A stretch of 64,000 nt of DNA. Source: an uncultured Acetatifactor sp. (lineage in GTDB: Bacteria; Bacillota; Clostridia; Lachnospirales; Lachnospiraceae). The stretch is from assembly GCA_910589655.1 (NCBI GenBank), contig CAJUTJ010000065.1, positions 1 through 64,000 of the forward strand, written 5' to 3'. The first letter of the stretch is position 1. Each line of letters starts with the position of its first letter. A model generated the notes under the pieces. That model was not told where the DNA came from and searched no databases. It saw only the letters and a program-made list of their open reading frames with translations. This document shows, in pieces, positions 34,789 through 42,657 of the stretch. The position numbers were made by a program, and so were the translations under genes.

Positions 34789-36354
34789 ATGATTCATTTC
34801 GGGTTTTCGTACATAGGTTTTGTTTTTTTGTTAATGCTCTTTATTCCCAATATTATTTGGACAAAGCATAAACCGAAAGACTATGAGAAATATGTTGTTA
34901 ATGAAAATAAAATATTATCCATGTGTGAAAGGATTGGAGAGGTGCTTGTCTGCATTATAGCATTAACATTTACGGACTTTAATTTGAGAGAGCCGAATCT
35001 CTGGTCGGTATGGCTGGCAATTGCCGTATTGGCGATGGTTTTTTATGAGGGATATTGGATTAAATACCTCCGCAGTGAGCAGAATATGACGGATTTTTAT
35101 TCTTCTTTTTTGGGGATACCGGTTGCCGGAGCAAGCTTACCCGTTGCCGCTTTTTTCTTTTTGGGGATTTACGGCGCAAATTTTTTGCTGCTTTTTGCAG
35201 TTATTATTTTGGGAATAGGCCATATCGGGATTCATGCAGCCCACAAACAAGAAGTCTATAAGGAAAAGAAAAAGAAGGGGCTTGCCCTTCGGAGCTTCTA
35301 TACTGTTTTAACGATTTTTTTTGTATTGATTTTCGGAATGATTACGGCGGTCATAGGTGTCAGGAATTATCGTGCAATCAGGGGATGCGTACTTAATCCC
35401 GATGGAATCGAGGAGGAAGGCTATATTGATTTATGCGGGCAAAAGCAGTATTATTTGATCCGGGGCGAAAATGTAAATAATCCTGTAATCATATGGATTC
35501 ACGGCGGGCCGGCAAGCCCTGATACAATGCAGACATATGAATTTACCAATGTTCTGAAAGACAGTTATACGGTAGTTGCATGGAATCAGCGCGGATGCGG
35601 AAGGACATATTATCATAACAGGGACGTTGACCCTTACAATGAAACGGCTACGTTTGAACAGGCACAAGCGGATTTGGACGCATTGGTTGATTATGTCTGT
35701 GACAGATTCCATCAGCAAAAAGTTATATTGGCAGGACATTCTTACGGAACCATGGTAGGCAGCAAATATGCAATAGATCATCCGGAGAAGGTGGCTGCGT
35801 ATATTGGAGTGGGACAGATGGGAGCTGCCGGAAGCGATATTTATGCATATGAAGACGCCCTTTCCATTGCGACGGAAAAGGGGGATGATACGGGAGCAAT
35901 GATTGAGGCTTTCGAAAGATATCAGGCAGATGCAAGTCTGGAAAATATGATTGCTATGAGGAGTTATGTATCGCCTTATCACAAACCCCAGAAGGAAAGA
36001 AATTACATATTGGCGGCGCTTACGTCTCCTTATTTAGGGGTTTATGATGTATTATGGTTCGGAAAACAGCTGGGAAGCTTTTCTGATTTTGTGGATTTGA
36101 ACAGACAGCTTTTTGATTATATAAGCAGTGAAGACGTATATGCATATGGGACTGAATTTCAGGTTCCGGCAGGATTTATTTCAGGGTCATGCGACTGGAT
36201 TACTCCGGTAAAGTATACGGAAGATTATTTTAATACCATTACTGCACCTCGAAAAGAAATGCGGCTGATAGATGGCTGGGGACATACTGTGCCGATGGAG
36301 AACCCTAAAGAATTTGCAGACACCTTAATGCAGGTTCTTGATGAAATAATGTAA
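34789..36354 (+). CDS. Membrane-domain alpha/beta hydrolase (proline iminopeptidase-like)
   Basis: 521 residues from ATG 34789, after GGAGGGG (34779-34785). The first 205 residues hold about six membrane helices of no recognised family. The rest is an alpha/beta hydrolase: oxyanion segment IIWIHGGPASPD (about 239-250), AWNQRGCGRTY, nucleophile Ser in LAGHSYGTMVG (about 324), a late Asp in GSCDWITP and His in GWGHTVPM. The HGGP and GQGxS-like pattern points to proline-iminopeptidase relatives. Topology would place the hydrolase after the last helix; inside or outside is not decided. The gene is flanked by a terminator and repeat-rich DNA. Confidence 0.85.
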   Translation: MIHFGFSYIGFVFLLMLFIPNIIWTKHKPKDYEKYVVNENKILSMCERIGEVLVCIIALTFTDFNLREPNLWSVWLAIAVLAMVFYEGYWIKYLRSEQNMTDFYSSFLGIPVAGASLPVAAFFFLGIYGANFLLLFAVIILGIGHIGIHAAHKQEVYKEKKKKGLALRSFYTVLTIFFVLIFGMITAVIGVRNYRAIRGCVLNPDGIEEEGYIDLCGQKQYYLIRGENVNNPVIIWIHGGPASPDTMQTYEFTNVLKDSYTVVAWNQRGCGRTYYHNRDVDPYNETATFEQAQADLDALVDYVCDRFHQQKVILAGHSYGTMVGSKYAIDHPEKVAAYIGVGQMGAAGSDIYAYEDALSIATEKGDDTGAMIEAFERYQADASLENMIAMRSYVSPYHKPQKERNYILAALTSPYLGVYDVLWFGKQLGSFSDFVDLNRQLFDYISSEDVYAYGTEFQVPAGFISGSCDWITPVKYTEDYFNTITAPRKEMRLIDGWGHTVPMENPKEFADTLMQVLDEIM

Positions 36355-36594
36355 CGGCTTTTTCAAATGTAACAGTTTTGATGTTGAAAATTCTGATTAG
36401 GTCAGTTTACAAGGAACTACATGCAGACCGTGAAACGGACTGCTGACAACAAACATAGCAGGACAGGCGGCAATCGTCAAGGCTCAAATGAACGGGTTTG
36501 CGCCCGGCCTTGACCGCCACCGTCCATCCCACTGAATGGATAGACAAGGCGGACATCCCATACTGTGCGTGTCCGCTGTCAAAGCTGTCTTCCG

Positions 36595-36652
36595 GCTGCG
36601 CGCTGCGGCGCGCACTCAAATCAATAGTTGAATACGCATTTTATTCAACCTT
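36595..36652 (-). repeat. RD repeat module, inverted copy
   Basis: Read on the minus strand, AAGGTTGAATAAAATGCGTA starts at 36652 and continues through attcaactattgatttgag to GCGCGCCGCAGCGCGC. It matches 37511-37568 almost base for base in opposite orientation. The GC-rich 36400-36595 beyond it shows only a doubtful 70-codon frame. Confidence 0.8.
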
Positions 36653-36853
36653 ATCTCTTGCCGAGACAACATACATAGGCAGATCCCCGCCATCAACATC
36701 TTAACATAAAAGATATTGTATAGCTTGCCATGATTTATCCACATATAGAGTTTGATATTGTGCAGGGTCAATCTCAAGAATATCTTTATCACCATTGATA
36801 ATCTGCCTTAAAAGCAGCTCCTCAACTGCTATATAAGTTCCTGCCATTCCCAT
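36641..36853 (-). pseudogene. Truncated DUF1877 (YfbM-like) gene
   Basis: After AAGGAGG the minus strand encodes 50 residues starting MGMAGTYIAVEELLLRQII and reaching KSWQAIQYLLC, which match the N-terminus of DUF1877 proteins. A TAA at 36703-36701 interrupts the frame. It then continues DVDGGDLPMYVVSARDKVE and ends exactly where the RD repeat begins. The remaining two thirds are missing. It looks like a gene broken by a nonsense mutation and by repeat-associated rearrangement. Confidence 0.65.
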
Positions 36854-36973
36854 ATTTTTGCCTCCTTGATAATTTTGTATTATTTTTTTCCACCAAAGAC
36901 ATACTTGCTATTTTCTCTTTCCTCGTTGCGGCACATAGATTTTCGCCAATTCGGATTTTTGGACAATCCGGGG

Positions 36974-37198
36974 TCAGCCATTGCTTTTCGGGACATACAA
37001 ATTGAATAAATACCTTTTGTATCCGGCAAGTGACTTTAGATATTTATATGTATAGAACTCGCCCAGCCGTCCTTTATTAAATCGAACACTACCATATGCA
37101 TAGTGGGTTTGTTGGTAATATTCAGTTTTTTCATACTGTTTTTTCTGTACTACATATACAGCAACACCAAGGAGTAAAGCAAGTAAAAAAATTCCCAT
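36974..37198 (-). pseudogene. N-terminal fragment of a NERD-domain protein
   Basis: 74 residues: a membrane helix (IFLLALLLGVAVYVV), then NKGRLGEFYTYKYLKSLAGY and KRYLFNLYVPKSNG. The latter matches the opening of nuclease-related (NERD) domains, which normally continue with a TEIDV-type catalytic core. The frame stops right after NG, so the core is lost. GGGAG precedes the start. Directly downstream on the same strand a 33-codon frame (MADPGLSKNPNWRKSM...) may be a leftover of another gene's end. Confidence 0.55.
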
Positions 37199-37343
37199 TA
37201 TAGTTCTCCCTCATCTGTTTTTTATTTATTATACGACAAACCCGAGAGCGTGGAAATAGTGAGTTTTCCGGGCTGATTTTTACCTTATGGATATATGGCA
37301 CAGACGGTCAAAAAGTGTAGACTTGGGATAGTTTATTGATGCA

Positions 37344-37372
37344 TTGATTTACGGGGCTGTTGGCGGTATAAT
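37344..37372 (+). promoter_or_regulatory. SigA-type promoter of the proB operon
   Basis: TTGATT (37344-37349) and a perfect TATAAT (37367-37372) with a 17-bp spacer; predicted start near 37379, about 200 nt before proB. From 37200 to 37343 I see no gene. Confidence 0.75.
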
Positions 37373-37418
37373 AGGACTGTCAGCAGCATCGTTTCTTTTT
37401 TAGGAAAAGGAGCGACGA

Positions 37419-37478
37419 ATGAATAATCGGATCAATGGCTTGAATATCACATTCTTCTTGCCTTGCACCAATTTATAA
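37419..37478 (+). other. Possible 19-codon leader ORF upstream of proB
   Basis: ATG 37419 is six bases after AAGGAG (37407-37412), a better start signal than that of proB. It encodes MNNRINGLNITFFLPCTNL and stops inside the RF repeat module. It may be a leader peptide or the stump of a gene start cut off by repeat insertion. Confidence 0.35.
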
Positions 37479-37580
37479 ATTGTTTGTGCCGACTGCGTCG
37501 GCATGACGGGAAGGTTGAATAAAAATGCGTATTCAACTATTGATTTGAGTGCGCGCCGCAGCGCGCAGATGGGTATAAAA
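37469..37580. repeat. Composite intergenic repeat: RF plus RD modules
   Basis: 37469-37505 is the RF module (aaattgtttgtgccgactgc then GTCGGCATG), shared with 11861 and 61122. 37511-37580 is the RD module, ending in a GC palindrome and gatgggtataaaaATG. The proB start codon is the module's right boundary. Confidence 0.8.
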
Positions 37581-38450
37581 ATGAATCACTTAAGAGAAAC
37601 GATCAAAAATAAGAAAAGAATCGTAGTAAAAATCGGCTCCTCCTCCCTGACTCATAAGGAGACGGGGGATATTGATTATATCCGCATGGAAAAGCTGGTG
37701 CGGGAACTCAGCGATATCAGGAATCAAGGGAAGGACGTAATACTGGTCACATCCGGAGCTATAGCAGCAGGTAAAAATGCCATGCATCTGAAGGAGATCC
37801 ACGCAGAGAGCCAGTCCAAAACTATCGCGGTGAAGCAGGCTTGCTCTGCTGTGGGACAGGCAAGACTGATGATGACGTATCAGAGGCTTTTTTCGGAGTA
37901 TAACCAGATTGCCGGACAGATATTGATGACGAAAAATACGATTGTGGATAATCTGAACCGCTATAACGCCCACAATACTTTTTCCGAGCTGCTGCAGCTG
38001 GGAGCCATTCCTATAGTAAATGAAAATGACACCATTGCAACCTATGAGATTGAGATAGGGGACAATGATACTTTGTCGGCTATTGTGGCGGCCTTGGTAG
38101 GAGCCGATCTGTTGATACTGCTCTCGGATATTGACGGTTTGTATACGGATGATCCACGGAAAAACCCGGATGCAAAATTTATCGAACAGGTAGACGCGCT
38201 GACGGATGAATATTTGGATATGGGAAAGGAAAGCACGGGAAGCAGTGTGGGAACCGGCGGTATGAATACAAAGCTGATTGCCGCGAAGATTGCTACCAAA
38301 TCCGGCGCGGATATGATTATTGCTAACAGTAAAGATATCGGAGTGCTGCACAGAATACTTGCCGGAGAAAATGAGGGTACGTTATTTGTGGCGCACAGAG
38401 ATGAGAACTTTGACCTTCCTGATTTTGTACATAGTCTCCACAATGACTGA
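37581..38450 (+). CDS. proB: Glutamate 5-kinase
   Basis: 289 residues from ATG 37581 (MNHLRETIKNKKRIVVKIGS). It phosphorylates glutamate as the first step of proline synthesis. Amino-acid-kinase motifs are VVKIGSSSLTH, LVTSGAIAAGKNAM, NENDTIA, GDNDTLSAIVAALVGADLLI and LSDIDGLYTDDP, plus GTGGMNTKLIAAKIA. It lacks the C-terminal PUA domain of the Escherichia coli enzyme, as do many Firmicute ProBs. The frame continues upstream through the RD repeat (LNKNAYSTIDLSA), which is not native protein. proA follows 984 bp later in the same direction. Confidence 0.95.
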   Translation: MNHLRETIKNKKRIVVKIGSSSLTHKETGDIDYIRMEKLVRELSDIRNQGKDVILVTSGAIAAGKNAMHLKEIHAESQSKTIAVKQACSAVGQARLMMTYQRLFSEYNQIAGQILMTKNTIVDNLNRYNAHNTFSELLQLGAIPIVNENDTIATYEIEIGDNDTLSAIVAALVGADLLILLSDIDGLYTDDPRKNPDAKFIEQVDALTDEYLDMGKESTGSSVGTGGMNTKLIAAKIATKSGADMIIANSKDIGVLHRILAGENEGTLFVAHRDENFDLPDFVHSLHND

Positions 38451-38508
38451 GAAGCTTATTTTTTAGATTTTCAATAATTTACAGACTGCAGAAAGGATGG
38501 ATTTTCAG

Positions 38509-38724
38509 ATGAATATGGACATGAAAATTGCCCGCATCAATGAGCTTTACCATAAGTCCCAGAAGGAAGGGCTGACCGAGGAAGAGAAAGCAGAGCAGGC
38601 GCAGCTCCGCAAAGAGTATGTGGCGAGTGTCCGTGCCAATTTAAAAGGACAGCTTGACAACATTGTCATTGAACACCCCGACGGAAGTCAGGAAAAGCTG
38701 AGCGATAGACGGCATGTCAAATAG
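38509..38724 (+). CDS. DUF896 (YnzC-like) protein
   Basis: 71 residues from ATG 38509 (an ATG at 38497 is also in frame). The pattern RINELYHKSQKEGLTEEEKA, then QLRKEYVASVRANLKGQLDN, is the whole DUF896/YnzC fold, a small two-helix protein in Firmicutes. Bacillus YnzC is in the SOS-induced yneA operon; function is unknown. Here it lies between proB and the cyclo-ligase gene. Confidence 0.9.
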   Translation: MNMDMKIARINELYHKSQKEGLTEEEKAEQAQLRKEYVASVRANLKGQLDNIVIEHPDGSQEKLSDRRHVK

Positions 38725-38781
38725 GGATACAAAAGCTGGAAGAAAGCATCGGATATAGCAAAAGGAAAACGGGAGAAAAAC

Positions 38782-39387
38782 TTGGAAAAAGCACCGGAAA
38801 AGAATGCGGAAAAAAATATTGATAAAAAAACAGGGACAAAATCCGAAATCCGTAGTAAAATATTAAAAATGCGGAATGCTCTCACGGAAGAGGAAAGAAA
38901 GCGTGCCGCTTTTTTACTGACAGAGCGGATATTAGGGCACCAGTGGTATTACCTTTCGGATACAATTCTTTGTTATGCGGACTATGGCAGTGAGATTTCC
39001 ACAAAAGAGATACTTTGTGAAGCTTTGTCTGCCGGGAAAAAGGTATATCTGCCGAAGGTGGAGGGAGAGAGCATGACCTTTTACCGTATCGGAGCTTTGT
39101 CCGAACTTGTGAAAGGATATAAGGGAATTCCGGAACCGGAAGGAGATACGGAATGTTTTCCCGGCGGGGAGATGAGGGCGGACAAGACGCTGCTGTTAAT
39201 GCCGGGAGTGGCATTTGACCGATATCGGAACAGAATCGGTTACGGGAAGGGATTTTATGACAGGTTTCTGGCTGAGTTTCCTGAACTGTGTCTGCGGTCC
39301 ATTGCAGTGGGCTATCAGTGCCAGCTGTTGGAAGAGCTCCCGTCAGAGGAGACGGATATTAGGCCTTGTCAGGTTATTTGTGTATGA
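38782..39387 (+). CDS. 5-formyltetrahydrofolate cyclo-ligase
   Basis: 201 residues from a TTG start, with GGGAG (38771-38775) upstream. It converts 5-formyl-THF and ATP to 5,10-methenyl-THF. After a Lys/Glu-rich N-terminus come SEIRSKILKMRNALTEEER (ATP/folate binding), YADYGSEISTKEI, LLLMPGVAFD and GYGKGFYDRFL (about 162-172), the signature of the family. Normal length. Its place inside the proline gene cluster appears to be lineage-specific. Confidence 0.92.
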   Translation: MEKAPEKNAEKNIDKKTGTKSEIRSKILKMRNALTEEERKRAAFLLTERILGHQWYYLSDTILCYADYGSEISTKEILCEALSAGKKVYLPKVEGESMTFYRIGALSELVKGYKGIPEPEGDTECFPGGEMRADKTLLLMPGVAFDRYRNRIGYGKGFYDRFLAEFPELCLRSIAVGYQCQLLEELPSEETDIRPCQVICV

Positions 39388-39433
39388 AAATTCGTTTGGA
39401 GGATATGACTTTAGACGACAGAAAGGGATGGAT

Positions 39434-40687
39434 ATGGGGATGATAAATTTACAAGATATGGGGCAGCGCGCGGCAGCCGTTACGACTGTGCTGAACCGGC
39501 TGACTGCGGAGGAGAAGAACAAAGCTTTGTCGGCGGCAGCCGACGCGTTATGCAGCCACAGCGGGGATATATTGGCGGCAAATGCAGAGGATATGGATGC
39601 AGCGCGGAAAAACGGCATGAAGGAGGGGCTACAGGATCGTTTAAAGCTGACGGAGGACAGAATCAGGGCTATGGCGGAGGGGCTGCGGCAGGTGGCAGAG
39701 CTTCCCGACTGTATCGGTGAGGTGTTGGAGGAATTTGACCGCCCTAACGGGATGCATTTGAAAAAGATCCGGGTTCCTATGGGAGTAATCGGTATTATTT
39801 ATGAAGCAAGACCCAACGTAACTGCGGATGCCTTCGGCTTGTGCTTTAAGACGGGCAATGCCGTGATTTTAAAAGGGGGCAGTGATGCCATCCGTTCCAA
39901 TCTTGCCATTGTAAAAGTACTCAGAGAGGCTTTGGAACATAGCGGGATTCCTGCAGATGTGCTGCAGATTATTGCGGATACGGACCGCAGTGTGACAGTG
40001 GAATTCATGAAACTGAAACAGTATGTGGATCTGCTGATTCCCAGAGGCAGCGCCGGATTGATCCGCAGTGTGGTGGAAAACAGCACCATACCGGTGATCG
40101 AGACAGGCACCGGAAACTGCCATGTGTATGTGGACAAGGCAGCCGACCTTGCTATGGCGGCACAAATTATATATAATGCCAAGACACAGAGAATCGGCGT
40201 ATGCAATGCCTGTGAGTCTCTGGTAGTGCATCAGGATATCAGGGAGGCTTTTCTGCCTATGCTGGCGGAAATCCTTGAGCCTAAAAATGTGGAGCTGCGG
40301 GGAGATGAGCGTATCCGGGAGATTTTGCCTGATTGCACAGCCGCTACAGAGGAGGATTACGGTACGGAATACTTGGATTATGTATTGTCTTTGAAAACGG
40401 TGGACAGCTTGGAAGAAGCCATTGAGCATGTAAACCGTTACAGTACCAGACATTCCGAGTGCATTGTCACGGAGGACGGGGAGGCGGCGGAGAAGTTTTT
40501 AAACGAAGTTGATGCCGCGTGCGTTTATTGGAATGTATCCACCCGGTTTACGGACGGATTTGAGTTCGGCTTTGGCGCGGAGATCGGTATCAGCACCCAG
40601 AAGCTTCATGCCAGAGGCCCCATGGGACTGAAGGAGCTGACCTCTTATAAGTATACGATACAAGGCAACGGGCAGGTCAGAAGCTGA
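39434..40687 (+). CDS. proA: Gamma-glutamyl phosphate reductase
   Basis: 417 residues, family length; ATG 39434 has AAAGGG six bases upstream (ATG 39428 and 39440 are alternatives). It reduces gamma-glutamyl phosphate with NADPH to glutamate semialdehyde, the second step of proline synthesis after ProB. Motifs are IYEARPNVTADAFGLCFKTG, LKGGSDAIRSN, the active-site Cys in RIGVCNACESLVVH (about 261) and FGFGAEIGISTQKLHARGPM. The last gene of the apparent proB operon; the DNA becomes AT-rich immediately after it. Confidence 0.96.
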   Translation: MGMINLQDMGQRAAAVTTVLNRLTAEEKNKALSAAADALCSHSGDILAANAEDMDAARKNGMKEGLQDRLKLTEDRIRAMAEGLRQVAELPDCIGEVLEEFDRPNGMHLKKIRVPMGVIGIIYEARPNVTADAFGLCFKTGNAVILKGGSDAIRSNLAIVKVLREALEHSGIPADVLQIIADTDRSVTVEFMKLKQYVDLLIPRGSAGLIRSVVENSTIPVIETGTGNCHVYVDKAADLAMAAQIIYNAKTQRIGVCNACESLVVHQDIREAFLPMLAEILEPKNVELRGDERIREILPDCTAATEEDYGTEYLDYVLSLKTVDSLEEAIEHVNRYSTRHSECIVTEDGEAAEKFLNEVDAACVYWNVSTRFTDGFEFGFGAEIGISTQKLHARGPMGLKELTSYKYTIQGNGQVRS

Positions 40688-40797
40688 GAAAGCGGTCATA
40701 ATATTGAACGTAAATTGCGTACATATAAAAGTTGTTAAACAATGTCCGATTAATGTAATAAAGTACAAAAAAGACAAGGAATCCTAAGGAGAAAAAA

Positions 40798-41526
40798 TTG
40801 AATTTAGGAAAATATATCGACAAAGATATACTTAATAAATTTGAATTTCACAATTATGGTCATGCATTAGAAATACTACATGATGCATTCCCATTGGAGT
40901 GGAATGAACTACAGGAGTGCTTGCGCCGTTTAGAGCTTACCGTATCAGATATAAGAAAAGCAGGAGGTAATGAGTCCCCAATACCTAAGAAATTTGATGA
41001 TGTTTTATATCCGCTTGGATGGCGGGAAATAAGGATTAGCGGTGACTTGATAGTAAAAAAATATCCGAGACAAACGGCTCAGAGAAGAGGCCGTTTTGCA
41101 GAAGAACCCTTTGAAATTGAAACAATTGAAGGGTATATTGATGGGCACAATATAGATTTTCTTAAAAACAGGGTTGCTTTTGATTTGGAATGGAATAGTA
41201 AAGACCAGACTTTTGACAGGGATTTGCTGGCAATGAGAACCTATTTTGACTGTGGATTGATTGATGTTGGAGTCATTGTAACAAGAGCAGAAGATTTAAA
41301 TGACATATTTAAGCAAGTAAAAGATGAAAGCGGTCACCTGCTGATGAAAAAGTACGGAGCAAGTACCACATGGATGGGAAAATTGATCTACAGGCTTGAT
41401 TCTCGCCGTAATGGAGGCTGTCCCATTTTGGCAATCGGAATTGGAAAGGAATGTGTTAGAGAATATGGCAGATTTAACGAGTACCATAGAAAACTTACAG
41501 ATGTTGACCAAGGACAAGACATATAA
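40798..41526 (+). CDS. BglII/BstYI-family type II restriction endonuclease
   Basis: 242 residues from a TTG start seven bases after AAGGAG (40786-40791). The core IDFLKNRVAFDLEWNSKDQT (about 119-138) followed by DRDLLAMRTYFDCGLIDVGVIVTR parallels BstYI and BglII, where the Asp and Glu of the PD-ExE-like site bind Mg. The C-terminal GCPILAIGIG strand also matches. Known members cut around GATC (BglII AGATCT, BstYI RGATCY); a similar target is likely but unproven. Its last 62 bases overlap the methyltransferase gene. Base composition is clearly more AT-rich than proA and feoB, which suggests transfer. Confidence 0.85.
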   Translation: MNLGKYIDKDILNKFEFHNYGHALEILHDAFPLEWNELQECLRRLELTVSDIRKAGGNESPIPKKFDDVLYPLGWREIRISGDLIVKKYPRQTAQRRGRFAEEPFEIETIEGYIDGHNIDFLKNRVAFDLEWNSKDQTFDRDLLAMRTYFDCGLIDVGVIVTRAEDLNDIFKQVKDESGHLLMKKYGASTTWMGKLIYRLDSRRNGGCPILAIGIGKECVREYGRFNEYHRKLTDVDQGQDI

Positions 41527-42115
41527 TACAATATATGCAGATCCCCCATGGCAATTTCAAAACAGAACAGGTAAGGTTGCTCCGGAGCATAAACGGCTTG
41601 CTCGCTATGAAACCATGACGCTTGACGAGATAAAGAAATTACCTATTGCAGAGATAGCCGGAGATAAAGCACAGTTGTACTTGTGGGTTCCTAATGCGCT
41701 GCTTCCGGATGGGTTAGCAGTGATGGATGCATGGGGATTTGAATATAAAGCAAATATTGTTTGGGAAAAAGTCAGAAAGGACGGAGGCCCGGATGGAAGA
41801 GGTGTAGGTTTCTATTTCAGAAATGTAACTGAATTACTGCTTTTTGGCATTAAGAAAAAAAGTGCACCTAACAGAACCTTACAACCTGCCCGTTCACAAG
41901 TAAATTTAGTCAGGGCTATGAAACGGGAGCATAGCCGCAAACCAGATGAGATTATTCCCATTATTGAAGCATGTAGTCAAGCACCCCGAATAGAACTTTT
42001 TGCAAGAGGCATACGGGAAGGATGGGATATGTGGGGAAATCAAGCAACGGCTTCTTATGAACCGACATGGGACACATATGCAAATCATACCGTAGCAAAT
42101 ATGGATAAAGAATAA
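41465..42115 (+). CDS. MT-A70 family adenine-N6 DNA methyltransferase
   Basis: 216 residues from ATG 41465, inside the end of the endonuclease gene. The catalytic motif DPPW is in NTIYADPPWQFQ (about 23-34); LYLWVPNALLPDG, ANIVWEKVRKDG, NVTELLLFGIKK and RIELFARGIREGWDMWGNQ complete the fold and the SAM site. Partnered with a BglII/BstYI nuclease, it should protect the host's own copies of the target sequence. The overlap forces co-transcription. There is no controller-protein gene next to the pair. Confidence 0.9.
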   Translation: MADLTSTIENLQMLTKDKTYNTIYADPPWQFQNRTGKVAPEHKRLARYETMTLDEIKKLPIAEIAGDKAQLYLWVPNALLPDGLAVMDAWGFEYKANIVWEKVRKDGGPDGRGVGFYFRNVTELLLFGIKKKSAPNRTLQPARSQVNLVRAMKREHSRKPDEIIPIIEACSQAPRIELFARGIREGWDMWGNQATASYEPTWDTYANHTVANMDKE

Positions 42116-42290
42116 GCATATATTTTTTCCGCAAGCGTATCCTGCGCACATATATATAAATGTCGGCCGATTAAAGGAGCTTACATAATTAGTCTTAAAA
42201 TTATATATAAAAATACATAAAAAGTATAAATAAAATGTATATAATTAGAGTTAATGTTATTATATAGGTGCCTTGAGCGTCGGTTTTCGA

Positions 42291-42316
42291 GAGTCGGTAC
42301 AAATACCGGCTCTTTT
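42291..42316 (+). terminator. Terminator or attenuator upstream of feoA
   Basis: GAGTCGGTA (42291-42299) pairs with TACCGGCTC (42304-42312), followed by TTTT. It ends the restriction-modification unit and may also act in the feo leader. The rest of the gap 42116-42417 is very AT-rich, with a TATAAT at 42240-42245 but no good -35 box, and no gene. Confidence 0.65.
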
Positions 42317-42417
42317 ACATTGACGTATTTTCAACAACAGGATAAAATAGGATAAGGCGGATTGGAACCGTTTCTGAGAAAAGAGCTGGAAATAGTATTA
42401 TTGAAAGGCCGGAAATT

Positions 42418-42657
42418 ATGACATTATACGAAGCGAAAAAAGGAGAACGGTACTGCGTGGCAGGACTATATGTGGAACCTCAGATTACCAGAAGGCTGCA
42501 GGCGCTGGGATTGAACGACGGAACCGTGCTCAGTGTGTTAAACCGAAAAAGGAAAGGAGCCTTGATCATTCAGGTCAGGGGAACAAGGCTTGCTCTGGGA
42601 AAACATATTTCTTCCAATATAGAAATTAGAGAAGCGGAGGAAATGAATCATGAATAA
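42418..42657 (+). CDS. feoA: Ferrous iron transport protein A
   Basis: 79 residues, an SH3-like FeoA protein (LYEAKKGERYCVAGLYVEPQ, RRLQALGLNDGT, LIIQVRGTRLALGKHISSNI). FeoA is a small cytoplasmic partner of the FeoB transporter. Its end overlaps the feoB start by 8 bases. ATG 42418 is close to GAAAGGCCGG; the binding site is weak. Confidence 0.93.
   Translation: MTLYEAKKGERYCVAGLYVEPQITRRLQALGLNDGTVLSVLNRKRKGALIIQVRGTRLALGKHISSNIEIREAEEMNHE

Noticed and set aside
37297..37340. Second integrase tail suggested by TGGCACAGACGGTCA shared with 734-750
   Set aside because: A 15-base match is within chance and no other recombinase motif is present nearby.
40798..42316. Wider defence island
   Set aside because: Only the two restriction-modification genes are present; proline and iron genes flank them on either side and no other defence family is recognised.
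42116..42417. Metal-sensing riboswitch before feoA
   Set aside because: Only a simple terminator hairpin is seen; no conserved aptamer pattern known to me fits.
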